64,000 nt of DNA from Rhynchonema sp. JSB1_4. Its lineage: Eukaryota > Nematoda > Chromadorea > Monhysterida > Xyalidae. The stretch is from positions 1 through 64,000 of the forward strand of contig JASAMV010000174.1 of the NCBI GenBank assembly GCA_030248065.1. Direction: 5' to 3'. Below the pieces are notes generated by a model. It was not told where the DNA came from. It ran no database searches and worked only from the letters and a program-made list of their open reading frames with translations. A program made the position numbers and the translations under genes. Positions 39,201 through 48,681 of the stretch are shown here, piece after piece. Position 1 is the first letter of the stretch; the number at the start of each line of letters is the position of its first letter.

Positions 39201-42200
39201 AATTTCCTTTTATATTTCTAGCGGTGTCACCACATGGGTGTGCCACCACACGCATGCGCACATTGTATGGCAAAGAATTTCTGCTGAAAGTCTAGATGAA
39301 CGTTGGTCAAAATGAACAGTGTTCAAGTAAAAAAACACACGAACGCTCATAACTTTACTCCCTATTCTGCGTGCGCTCGAATCCACATTCCCTTGCCAGA
39401 TCAAGTCGCAGTCAATCGCGTGAAGCATCACGTGAACAGTCAAGTATGATTGCTGAAGTGCACCGATTCATTCAACAAACCAAACCGCCCACATCTCCAT
39501 CACCGCTCAACACACGCGCCAGTCTCGATGCTCAACGGGGGCAGGCATATGCCAGGACAGGTGCGTACTGATATGGGCACGGTTTCGTTTTTGTAATTGA
39601 AATTTTACCCAGGGAGTGAATTTTTATATCGCATGCCAAAAAATGGTACCTGGATGGTGGGCAGAAAGTTCGTCCCATGTAAAGTGCGTTGGATTTGACT
39701 CTGATTTTGCTGAAGGGACATTGGTGGTTGCTTGCAGAATGCAGAAACATAAAATTCGTTGTTTTTTTGGGCCTGACCACACCGCGGCCCAAGAACTCAG
39801 CTGATAAGAGTGCACAGAGAAACTTAAAGGGTCTCGCATATATATGCGCCGAAACCAATCTCAATGAGACTTGGCACGGGGGGCTTGGCCAACACCACGG
39901 CATTTTCCTCCGGCGGGGAAACCAAATATCTTTTTTACCTCTTCCACCCCCCACAAACAATTACCCCTCCTCGAGAAAATTCGACAAATCCCACCACCAA
40001 ATACATAACCCCCAATTAAAAAATATACCAACCCAATAGAAATAAAATTATTATTCCACCAACAAAATTAAAAATAAAAAACAAATAATATAAAAAAAAA
40101 AAAAAACAAAAAAAAAAAAAACTTAAACACGAGCCAACAACCTTACGTTATGACACCGTGGACCCAGAGTGTTTTGTAGAGCCTGTAGAATGAAACATCA
40201 CATAGCTAGTCCGGCTTTTATGTGACCTTAGCGCTCCCATTTGCAGGCGGTGAGCCTCTGTCGTCATCAACGGCGCAATCCTCAGCCGAATCATTGCCAT
40301 TACGTGCCGAGTCAGCCGAACCAGACAGGTCGAATGCGGTTGTCGGTGAGTAGGTTTATGGTAAAAACTTCTTACTTGTGATAAAGTAGATTCGGATAAT
40401 ATTAAAAACACAAGTTTAAACTAAAACGTCAAGCCAGTTTCCCGCGCAGACATGAAAGGCGTCGGCGGCAGTCGCTTGATGGAGTTGGTGTCGGCGTTCG
40501 ACGACAACAAGAATCTGGAAGAGCCCGATCGATCGCGGCAGAATGATGTGAGATTTGTGGTTTTGTTGAAAAAATTTTGTTGGCTTTTTTACTCTTCGCA
40601 GAGACGAAAATTTCGCCTGTTCTTTTTCTCCAGCAATTACTTTTGGACGAAGTTCGTGACATGGTCGAACAAGGCACGCAGACGGACAGTTATGTGGAGG
40701 GATTCATTCAGAACGCATTTGACAAAGCCATCGAACATCACGAGGATCATCGACGTTGTCTAGGTACAGTGTTTCGGTTTATGGTTGGATATTCGCACAC
40801 GGTGACTTGGTGCCCCACAGTGTATTACTCCTGGAGAGGGTCCCCCTAAGGTACACTAACCGCCACGACCAAGGTACTCTAGTACACTAACCGCCTCACC
40901 AGGTGCACTGACCGCCTCAATTTTTGCCTAAAATAGGCATTTTAGGCCTAAAATGGCCATTTTTAGGCAAAAATATAGGTGATTTCTAGGTCTATGTTGT
41001 CAAAGTCATCAACATAACCTCTTTATGGAGAATTTTTCCAAAAAGGCAAAAAATCGGTCAAACGGTCTACCTCAAAAAGTGACTTTTTCCTGAATTTGGG
41101 TCTTCCCCCTCCCCCCATGGGTAGTCAAAGTTGTACCTTTTACCATTTTGCTTCTTGCGGTATATTGTTTGTTTGTCTTTTGCACCAAGGCGGACCACGT
41201 TGCATTATCGCACATTGTTTGTTGCTACCTGCCATGCAACACGCGAAAAATTTTTCTTTGGGAAATAATCACGTTTTATTCTCCTTTAGGCAAATTCATC
41301 GCGCGCTGCTGTCGCCACAGTGAGAAGATCAGCGAACTCACGATACGCGGGTTGGTCATTTGTGATCGCGTGTTCATTCTAAATATAATAATCAATAAAT
41401 CAATCAACGATGTTGTTGAAATTGATTTCAGCGTGACGTCATACATCAAAATGTGCGAAGACCAGGATCTGTTCACGGATACGCCCAAATTCTGGTGGTA
41501 TTTCGGTCAGATCATCGGTTCGGCCCTGTGCTCGGCGTCGACGGACACTCCGAGTGTGCCGAGGATAAGTGACTTTGCCGAATGCTACAGTGCCGCTGAC
41601 TATGACGCGTGGAAAGTCATCGGCGAAATTCTCGAAACTGTGGTGCGTTTGTTTGTTGATTATTTGTCTGTGGTCTGGTAAAGGCTCATGCGGTGGACGG
41701 GAGATTGGACAAAGCCGGTTGACTTTAAGCACGGATGCAATGGCTTAGGTTTAGGCTGATTTTCATGTCAGGCTTAAGGCTTAGGCTTAGTTTCGTGATT
41801 GGGCAAGGCTTAAGCCTATTTTTAAGTTCTGCTCTTTTGAGACTTGTTTTCTTGCCCGAAGTGGCCCTGTTCGAACCGGTTTTGTTCAAATGCCCATGCG
41901 CCGCTCGCGCGTGCCCCTTTTCTGACAGTGGTGATTGCGTCTGTGATTTCAATGGTTCTTTGTGACTGTACCATCAGCCCGACACAAGTGTTGCGTCCAA
42001 AAATGTTTTGAAGAGTTCCTTTCATGCGCTGGATGAAAACGTTAGCAGGTAGCGAATCTAGTTCCAAATACGGAACAAAACCAAGAAATGGCACACCATC
42101 AAGACTTAGAAAACAATTGTCCAGCAATTACAGCTACAAATATTGGCTGCTTATAGTACTGTCGTCAACTGCCAGGTATTATTTCTCGCGCTTATTTAGG

Positions 42201-44933
42201 GCTGCTTGAGTTGACGAGCAGAGGTGACCACTTGAGTTGACGACTGTTCGATTAGCCCAAATGTTTGCGCATTCAATAATTGCAGCGTTGCGCGAACGGC
42301 GAGCCAGCCGACGACGCCAATGGAGTGCTGTGGATGCACTGGTCGCGATGGCAGTTGACCACGTTGGCTGACGTCAATCCATTAGATACACAACAATTCG
42401 CTCAAGACTCAAAGAACTACACGAAACTCAAGCAGGAGGTCGGCCCGAGATTGGGCGCGTTCTTTGCTCAACTCGAGAGGAGGACTAGTTCGCCGATGGA
42501 CGCAGCAACAGCAGCAGCCAGTGCCAACCGGGACGATGTCGATACAACGAATGACAACAATGAGAATAGGACTACTGTGAATAGCGTGATTGAAACATCA
42601 GCATCGCCTGCACTGGAGGCTGCGTTGACACCGAATGAAATTATCGTCGAATTGCAACGCGAAATGAGGGACTTCCAGAATCTGAACTCGTCTGATGACG
42701 TCGAACATCGAGTCGATATGGCCACCATCAGACAAAAAATTATCGATCGATTCGGACCGAAATTTAGGCAAAGCCCCGAGTACTATAGGTTGGTTTTTGT
42801 CGGCGACTTATCTAGCAGTAGTAGTTGGTGAGTGTTCGAGCGGTTTGAAATTTTCAGCCAGCGGAGAATTATTTATTATGTAACTTATTTTCAAAATTTT
42901 TCCAGAGTTAGAAAAGCGAAAATCATGCATTTGAGCTGACGAAACGGTTTTTCCCCTTTCTATGCCACACGAAAATCAGCTGACCCACGCGCCAATGAGC
43001 AGTTGTTCCTGTTTCAAAATTTGTTACTTGCCTGTATGCATAAACCACCGTTGTTGTTGTGTTTATCCATGATCAATGCTTGCGCAATTTTCAGCCCCGA
43101 CTTTGCCGCCGCGCTCACCACTGGAATCTGTGATCTCGTTTTTGATCAAGGTGGGGGCTGTGGGGCAATTTTTGTGATTGAATGATGCTATTTGGCATCT
43201 CGCAACGGTAATGTAGCTGATTGACAGAATAGATGACAGTTCATATGCGGTGAGCTGGGTGTATGAAGTGACTCAGCCACGATGGTTTCGCAGTTTGCAT
43301 CAATTGGCAGGAGAAGGTCAACAAGAGTTGGATATAAAGTTCGGTGTGAACATGAAACATTGCTGTCTATCAACGTGGAATGTTTCAACCTTACACAGAG
43401 CTTGGCACAATACACGTCCTGACACGTGATGTCAAGCTGAATGATGTTTCACCGAATATATATATGTACATGTACACATAAAACCATTTTGTGACCGACC
43501 TTATTCAGACGAACAGCATGCAGCAGACGAGGCGACCTATTCGTACAACGGCGGTCATTTCAAGGATCTGGTATTGCTGTTCACGCGCTTCGTCACGTCG
43601 AACGCCGAATGCGAACGACGCGCGCTCGATGTGATGGGAGAGGTGGTCAACAAGAAATTGTATCCGAAAGGTACGTAAAGAGCGAGAACTACGCCAACAC
43701 GGGCCCGACTTCCGAGGTGGTGTACTTGCTAGAACACAAAACAAAGAGAAAATCGTCGTGCACCATTATGTATTCTACAATGTGTAACACTTCCCAAATC
43801 AACAGCCACGTTTGAATGTTTCACTACCTGCCACCTCCGAAATCGAGCTCGTGTTTACGTAGTATTAATATTAATATTAATATCGAGCTCGTGTTTACGT
43901 TTATTATCTCCCAAACTTGGTCTTGCAGGCTGTGACTAGGATATGTGTTCGTTGGTTTTGGTAAAAATTTGAAGTGACTGTATGACATGATTACCAAGGA
44001 CAACGTGGGATCAATTTGGTCCTTTTACAATTGTTGTGTGTTGGAAAATGGACAGTTCATTCCTCTGCTGCCATGTTTTTCAAGTCGAGATTCCTGGACT
44101 CGTGCTTGTGTGAAATACATATAATTGTCATTTGTGCACGTTGCCGCGTCACGGCTGCCGTGTGATGCGAGAATAATTTTGGCGATTTTTGAGAATTAAA
44201 CCAGCGAAAGCATTTATTCCTTGGGACGGGACAACCGTTACCGGTGGTCGAAGAACTTGGAAATCACCAAAATTATGATTTATTTCCAGGGCCTTTACAA
44301 ACATTCACACATAACACAGGTGCCTTACTCGACATGATCCAGCAGCTGTCAATAGCGTCGGCGATTGCGCGTGAAACATTAGTGGAATGGTACAATCACC
44401 CGAATCTGGGCAATATGATCAAGGCCGATGGGCCGTTGAGGAATTTCATGTCGAACATGCCGATTAGCGATGAGGAGAGCGATGATGATGAAATGGAGGA
44501 TGCTGAGGTCAGCGGTAGTGATAGTGATTGGCGGATATGGTTGACTTTGGTGGAAACGGGCGAAGTTTGCGTTTTAACTTCGTGCATGTTAGCTGGTAGT
44601 GAGCGTCGCTGAAAACATTTCGGCTGCCAGTTGGACCATGGTAAACCAAGGAACCTTTTGTTGCGATGCAGTTGGAGCAACATTTTCGACTGCCTCAACA
44701 GTTGTTCGTTATATTCAATGTGTTTGCCTTCAAAATATGATATTGCTCCAAAACCTTGACCAGCTGTTGAAATCTGATTGTGGCATCATATTAAATTTTA
44801 AGAAAAGATAAATGTGCGAAAACTCATTAATGTTGATGTTTGTTGTCAGGAGGACCCGCCATCAGCCGACGTAGTCAACGAAGAGGTCGGATCGGACCGT
44901 GACACGCCGCCGTCATTAATTGAGGATAATTGA
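15207..44933 (+). CDS. ifg-1: Translation initiation factor eIF4G, 43 exons
   Basis: Scaffold that joins cap-binding eIF4E, PABP and helicase eIF4A to the 40S-bound eIF3. All 43 exons join in frame with GT-AG borders (about 1,920 residues): 15207-15318, 15739-15844, 16319-16470, 17699-17848, 18005-18126, 18245-18331, 18681-18782, 27695-27818, 28114-28245, 28783-28938, 29632-29862, 30279-30400, 31094-31412, 32526-32600, 32678-32730, 32853-32938, 33046-33120, 33236-33364, 33441-33534, 33655-33756, 34043-34096, 34215-34322, 34953-35125, 35537-35699, 36333-36401, 36469-36545, 36704-36812, 36965-37084, 37218-37304, 37388-37499, 37677-37861, 38813-39006, 39400-39560, 40247-40345, 40450-40547, 40634-40763, 41290-41350, 41432-41642, 42286-42788, 43095-43150, 43509-43670, 44290-44507, 44850-44933. 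Residues 1-640 are P/Q-rich with a conserved KRRNVLQIVNPTTHE block. YTREMMVVL near residue 765 is the eIF4E site, with Met in the usual Leu position. AENAWKP-like ENAWKP precedes the MIF4G domain (about 898-1170: LLNKITPQTYEDL, RFIGELYRNNLL). A helical MA3/W2-like C-terminal half ends in an acidic tail. Exon 5 start and exon 10 end were chosen to keep frame. Confidence 0.93.
16620..16973. mobile_element. hAT-like MITE family B, copy 4 (eIF4G intron 3)
   Basis: Termini CAGTGTTGTTCCTGG and CCAGGAACTACACTG are inverted, with target duplication GATAGGGC / GATAGGAC (7 of 8). It is shorter than the other copies (354 bp). The interior has the TAGGCCTA-type core, here once mutated. Confidence 0.88.
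20222..20644. mobile_element. GC-rich element with gcccggcccg repeats
   Basis: The flanks ACGTACCAGAG (left) and CTCTGATACGT (right) are inverted with one mismatch, and both ends are packed with 'cggcccg' units. An internal ACGCGAAGCGC palindrome resembles the central palindrome of the hAT-like elements. The right edge abuts the insertion at 20645. Confidence 0.55.
20645..21054. mobile_element. hAT-like element E, AGTGCTGTGGCT termini
   Basis: Perfect 12-bp terminal inverted repeats AGTGCTGTGGCT / AGCCACAGCACT, flanked by TGATACGT / GGATACGT (7 of 8). The interior repeats 'taccctacccgccccg' and holds the palindrome CGCGCTGCGCGCG (about 20849-20861). Inserted at the right edge of the GC-rich element before it. 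Confidence 0.82.
21173..23124. mobile_element. Foldback element P1 with a hAT-like insertion
   Basis: The arms (about 21173-21560 and 22850-23124) are inverted: 'gctccttggagattcgctatctc' reads out of both ends, and the 'gtgaattttttcacaacttgg' and 'aatttagggacaaacttgtg' blocks are also mirrored. It is flanked by TTAA (21169-21172 and 23125-23128). The hAT-like element 22089-22590 splits it. Without that insertion it would be about 1.44 kb. Confidence 0.82.
22089..22590. mobile_element. hAT-like element with TAGGGTTAGAG ends and GACACCC minisatellite, TSD GCTGCAAC
   Basis: The termini TAGGGTTAGAG and CTCTAACCCTA are inverted, with an exact 8-bp duplication GCTGCAAC (22081-22088 and 22591-22598). 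Both subterminal regions are tandem arrays of 'cccgacac' units, in direct orientation at the left and both orientations at the right. A diverged fragment with the same units is at about 38697-38790. Confidence 0.9.
23129..24124. mobile_element. Foldback element P2 with an inner perfect hairpin
   Basis: Long inverted arms (about 23129-23480 and 23760-24124) start with 'ggtgctggttaacaacccttcgaccgcgcttgatctt' on the left and its inverse on the right. The centre (about 23490-23690) is a second palindrome whose arms of about 85 bp ('ccctacacagctcaca' to 'gccattccacagcgcac') are almost identical. Both outer arms contain one TGATGTTTCA motif. Confidence 0.85.
24131..24772. mobile_element. Foldback element P3
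   Basis: Ends 'ggagaaattgcacattcctaatcgcc' and its inverse, with long nearly perfect inner arms (24280-24420 and 24470-24625) separated by a short loop. TTTAAA on both sides (24125-24130 and 24773-24778). A left-truncated relative lies at 13215-13712. Confidence 0.85.
25070..25315. mobile_element. Short TIR element, GATATCAAAGTTGGTGATCGGAT ends
   Basis: GATATCAAAGTTGGTGATCGGAT at the left and ATCCGATCACTAACTTTGATATC at the right are inverted with one mismatch. Related fragments start at 31515 and 53797 (both 'atcaaact(t/a)ggtgatcgga'). MITE-like; superfamily not determined. Confidence 0.7.
26272..26689 (+). mobile_element. Family A MITE, copy 4, perfect 8-bp TSD ATATAGCA
   Basis: Exactly 418 bp between TATACTTGCGG and CGCAAGTATA, with exact flanking repeats ATATAGCA (26264-26271 and 26690-26697). 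Sequence is very close to copy 1 (12052-12469), so this family was active recently on an evolutionary scale. Confidence 0.95.
29340..29385. repeat. Degenerate TTAGGC patch (eIF4G intron 10)
   Basis: 'caggcttgggcttaggcctattt' followed by 'ttaggttctgctctttt'. The second half is shared with 41790-41838, which has a longer TTAGGC-like run. The shared flank shows both are copies of one dispersed repeat rather than independent telomere scars. Confidence 0.6.
30490..30895. mobile_element. hAT-like element related to G, exact 8-bp TSD TGTGCGGA
   Basis: Left CAGTGTGGTGGC and right GCCACTACAGTG, with an exact duplication TGTGCGGA (30482-30489 and 30896-30903). The interior holds GCGCGCGGAGCGCGCG (about 30705-30720) and 'ctcgagatacccc' repeats. 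It lies in eIF4G intron 12. Confidence 0.9.
33892..33967 (+). tRNA. tRNA-like sequence, degenerate (eIF4G intron 20)
   Basis: It shares 'gttcttgtagctcagttggtgg' and 'ggaggtcggggttcgaatcctct' with the unit at 1707-1776. The T arm is canonical, but the acceptor 3' side has mismatches and the anticodon region carries extra bases (actgtgtgggcctggtggctg). More likely a SINE head or a pseudogene than a working tRNA. Confidence 0.35.
34445..34660. mobile_element. Small foldback element (eIF4G intron 22)
   Basis: Arms about 34445-34520 and 34585-34660 are inverted: 'ccttgaaaatgcaaagaaagagaaatca' and 'gtcgaaa' pair with their complements on the right side. No clear target duplication. Confidence 0.6.
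35763..36185. mobile_element. TA-flanked element F, copy 2, intact 423 bp (eIF4G intron 24)
   Basis: CCGTAAAAACTTAAATA on the left and TATTTAGGTTTTTACGG on the right, flanked by GA (expected TA) and TA. The internal unique block 'gcgattacaagcgaaaaaacatcc' matches the right half of copy 1. It gives the uninterrupted reference form of the family. Confidence 0.88.
37970..38206. other. 237-bp tract without a single G (eIF4G intron 31)
   Basis: From the end of a GGGGGGG run to the first G at 38207 the plus strand contains only A, C and few T, in 'ccaaaaacccaaaacc'-like order. Such strand asymmetry is not seen elsewhere except in a weaker form near 39960-40125 in intron 33. It could be an assembly or base-calling artefact or a true asymmetric repeat. 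Confidence 0.8.
40818..41116. mobile_element. hAT-like MITE family B, copy 5, right-truncated (eIF4G intron 36)
   Basis: Starts CAGTGTATTACTCCTGG and follows the family B interior ('taaccgcc', TTAGGCCTAAAAT core, 'cttttt' block), but the right terminus CCAGGAACTACACTG is missing. It is the most diverged copy seen. Confidence 0.75.
41736..41838. repeat. Interstitial telomere-like repeat, degenerate TTAGGC (eIF4G intron 38)
   Basis: Six or more TTAGGC-like units in direct order, for example 'ggcttaggtttaggc' and 'aggcttaaggcttaggctta', followed by 'aagcctatttttaagttctgctctttt'. TTAGGC is the nematode telomere unit. The same flank occurs at 29363-29385. Confidence 0.7.
43840..43900. repeat. Direct repeat 'atcgagctcgtgtttacgt' around an ATT/AAT run
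   Basis: Two identical 19-bp copies flank a short 'attaatattaat' run. Related 'cgaaatcg(a/g)gctcgtgtt' sequences lie at about 55456 and 61458, and an inverse copy at about 55334, so this is part of a dispersed repeat terminus. Confidence 0.55.
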
Positions 44934-47724
44934 TTTGTATTGATTGATTGCCCACTATTATTAATCAATCAACGAATCGATTTGAGTGTATTGTGTCATA
45001 TAACGCCTGTTCATTGCTGCATATGGTATTGTTGTTACACACTCGCCTGATAATGAATGGTTGGTGTACTGTAATTCTAGGATTGGTATTCGAATTAGTG
45101 AATAACGATTGCAGTGTATTTGTATGAGCGGAATTGTCACTTGCGGGCGCAGACCCACACACACGATACTAATGTTTGTTATTGATTACTACAGCGAGTG
45201 TTTTTGTTGTTGTTTGGTTAGCCGAAATATCATGCATTGTTCTCTCGGTCGTCCGCTACAATTATAAACTGTGTTTTATTTTCGTTCGTGTTTCGCCACT
45301 GATTCATGATCGTTATTTTTTTCTGTTGTTGATGATTATTTTATTTTGTGTATGTTGTTTTTTTGCTCGCATCGCGCATCCAGCTGTATCGCTCAAAATC
45401 ACTGTTTTTCTTTCGTTTTTTTTGTATTTTTTGCGATCAGATATTTTCTTTTGTACCTTTTTACATCATACACGGGCGTGTGTGACACGTCTTTTTTTCA
45501 TTTGTGCCGTTTTTTTCAGTTGTTAATTTTTGTTGCGTTTTCGTCCCTTGAGAATTATGAGATGGAACCCATTGATTGTTGCGCTGCACACTAACCCGGT
45601 ACACAACCCCAATATGGTCAGAATTTCTAAGAATGTTGCTTTTGATTTTCGGGAGATCAATTTTTGTGGTTGACGGTTTCTCATGTTGTTTCCCTGCAAA
45701 ACTCCATATGAAGCATCGATATAATTATGCATTCATGTTTTTGATTGTTATATAACTTCATTCGTTTCACGATTCTTGCTCTAAGCATGCCATACACACG
45801 GAAAGGTATTCATCCTGATTGATTTGTTTCCTCCTATGGTCAGTCCACTTTTTTAGGAATTTTCCTCCTGAATATAGGTCTAGGTAGTGAGTCACACAGG
45901 ACCCTGTTTGTTGTGGTGATAGCGCATACCTGCAGTACATATACTGTATTACATCGGTTAGGCACCGATTAATCCAGTATCTAACACATGACATCTTCGT
46001 GTTATTGATTATAATTATTCAAGATCGTTGATTTCGCTGTTTTACTCCGACAAGTATTTTGTTTGCGGTCTTTGTGAGACATGGGCCTCGAAACTATCCA
46101 CTCATTAAGGGCTCCCTTAGTCGTAGTGGAAAATGGAAATGAAAATATTTTATTTGGCCAAGTTTTCCATTTCCATTTTCCAACATGATTGAGCGCATAC
46201 TGGCAAATGGAAATGAAACGAAACATGTTATGCAGTAGTCATGTTTGATATAGGACAAAACATTTTCTGTTTCGCTCAAATTTTGACTGCTGATTGGTCA
46301 GATTTTACATAGAAAATGTTTTGTTTTATTTCCATTAGTCATATTGGAAAGTGGAAATGGAAAACTTGGACATTGAAAATATTTTCATTTTCCATTATGA
46401 CTAAGGGAGCCCTTACAGTGTGTCTGAATTTTTTACTGAGGGTGCGGCCATGTTAATGCGGTTGCACGACGACGACACTGTGCCACACGACTACAACGCT
46501 CCTACTGTTGTTATTTCCTCTGAGTCTGCACCTGTGTACTCTTGTGTCCTGTACTTTTTATTACCAGAATTGGTGCTCAATTAACACTCACTAAAAGCAC
46601 GCGCCCGCGCGCGATTTTTTGTACTTGTTATTTGTCCGGTTATTTGTGCGGTTTTTTGGATATGTCTCTAACGCAGCGCAACTATTTTGATGACCATTAT
46701 TAAAATTGATGGCTCCTGCACGCATCACTTGTGCGAGCTAAGACGATATATTGTCTGATAAATATTCGATAATTATTCTTTTCTTAAACTGGGTTGGGTT
46801 CTCTGGGCAACTTATGCTTCTGCTGCAATTCTACTGACTGAAGATTTTTATTTTTCATAAGATTGAGGAGTTTTTTTACAAATTTTATCGTTTCTACTGC
46901 ACACAAATACAAACAAAACCACTTTCGCTTGTCCTACCCGTGTCTTTTCTCTTGAGAAACCGTTATTTTTATTCTTGTGACGCCATTCTGTTATCTCTGG
47001 TTTTTCTCTTTTTGCACCCAGTTAATATTTTTTGTTTCTTGTTCCATACTTTTTTTGGTTTTTTTGTATCAAATGACCCTCTAGGTACCACTGCATCTGA
47101 TATCGAATTGTGCTTGTTGTTTGTTGCATACAATTTTGTGGATTGTTTTTTCTTGTTTTTCCAATTTTTTTGGATTTCGCACATTATTGCGAGACACTGG
47201 GTTGAATACAAAAAAGTATATCAATGTTTATTGTAGGTCATTGTTGCGAATTCTGTTGAAATGCAAACTTGTTTGTGTGTTTGTCTGCTCCTGATATATA
47301 CTGAATTATATTGATTGACTCGCTAACGTGGTTCGATTGTGTGCTCTACTCTGATTGGTTGGTGGTCACGTGACCTGACTGTTGATTGGCGGGCGGGCGA
47401 GGGCGGCGGCGGTGGTTTGATGATTGGCTATATCGTCACACATATTATTATTGCTCTTCTTACTCGTTTCTGTTTGTTTTGTTCTTCAACTTTTTTGCGG
47501 GGAAAGAAAAAATATATTAGTTGATTTTTAACCGGTTGTGGAGTGGACTTTATCGTTGCAATACAGTAAAAATCACTAAATACGCAAGTGCACAAATTTT
47601 TCTATTTGAATGGTATCATACATATGGTATATACGTATAACATGTGGTATCATCACAAGCATGAAAACCGCTAAATGCACCAAAATCACGCATGATTAAC
47701 AAGATGTCATCAAAGATTGATTAA
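44934..47724. other. eIF4G 3' flank and intergenic AT-rich DNA
   Basis: No exon was recognised. T-rich runs on the plus strand produce hydrophobic-looking frames (45176-45526, 46940-47236) without splice or homology support. A foldback element occupies 46108-46413. No clear AATAAA could be assigned to eIF4G. Confidence 0.5.
46108..46413. mobile_element. Foldback MITE with AGGGCTCCCTTAGTC ends
   Basis: Left AGGGCTCCCTTAGTC and right GACTAAGGGAGCCCT are perfect inverted repeats, and the subterminal 'tggaaaatggaaatgaaaatatttt' is repeated four times in alternating orientation. Flanks are TTA on the left and TAC on the right, so a TA or TWA target is possible; the superfamily is undecided (PIF/Harbinger-like by terminus style). 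Confidence 0.75.
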
Positions 47725-48361
47725 TTAGATCTCAAATTGTGCGTTATCTGCCGTATTCGTGTTGGTCCCGCAGCTTCGTAACGTGGTCCAGGCAGCTTCC
47801 CGGAGCGCTGGAAGCATAAATAGTTGAAAGAAAAACAAAATTATCGAGAAAAACGTTAAAAAGTGATCCTTCACTCGTGCACGAATATTGCTCGCACACC
47901 CACAGATGGTTTTGAGGCATATGTGGCCATCTGGTGCATTCGTACTGACGATGACCTGGTGCAGCGGCCGTCTGCGATAGCAACCAATAAGCAGAGGCAG
48001 CACAATTCACACATTATATTCTGGTTTTCCCACCTGAAGACATGCCAAAGGCAATCAGTGGGCTACTGGCGTGATTGAACGCAATGGCCAGCAGATACCA
48101 AGGCATGAACGTGGCTGCGTGCAACATCTGGCAGTAGATGCCCATGAACAGTACACTCGCACAGATTATGAAGGTCGACAGAATAAAGCCTGCAAACAGG
48201 ACGTGTGTCGATGGACTGCCTGCACAGCAGATTGCGACCGAGCCAAGGGTTTGACTCTGGTGTCTCTGAACCGATACATTGTTATCATGCCCATTATCGG
48301 TTCAACTGCTAATACGAGGTAAATCGGGATTTTTCATCGCACTTATTATGGCTGCTTTGGT
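47725..48361 (-). CDS. Rhodopsin-like GPCR, three 3' exons
   Basis: Exons 48361-48307, 48189-48034 and 47807-47725 (stop) join in frame with GT-AG borders. They encode the end of the third cytoplasmic loop (TKAAIISAMKNPDLPRIS), helix 6 (FILSTFIICASVLFMGIYC), helix 7 (PWYLLAIAFNHASSPLIAF) and a helix-8-like tail (ALREAAWTTLRSC). The layout is that of family A receptors; the ligand is unknown. Upstream exons were not found between 48362 and 48681, so this may be the 3' end of the receptor gene above it or a gene whose 5' half is lost. One intron contains the ATGGGCATGATAACA motif. Confidence 0.5.
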
Positions 48362-48681
48362 CTGCAACGTCGTCGTCGGGCTATCAGATTCCCACAAGCC
48401 ATGTGCATTAGCAGAATTGAGTTGACGACCAGAGAGTTGATGATATGCGTTAACGACTACGCGATCAGCCAAATCTCTACATTTGCCTTGACTGACCAGT
48501 GAGCGTGAGTTTCATGTGTGTGATCATGACCTGATGCTGTTGCACACACGAACCGCTGCTGCTGCGAATGTGGGGCAATCGACGTTCACGTAGACACAGA
48601 CGGACACCTGGACAATAATGGTAGCAGTCGATGTCGTCAGTCTGTTACGCAGTCGGTCGGAACTTTGAGTCGGTCAGGGCT

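Noticed and set aside
45176..45594. Hydrophobic plus-strand frame as a membrane protein
   Set aside because: T-rich sequence translates to Phe/Leu/Cys in every frame; there is no splice, start or family support.
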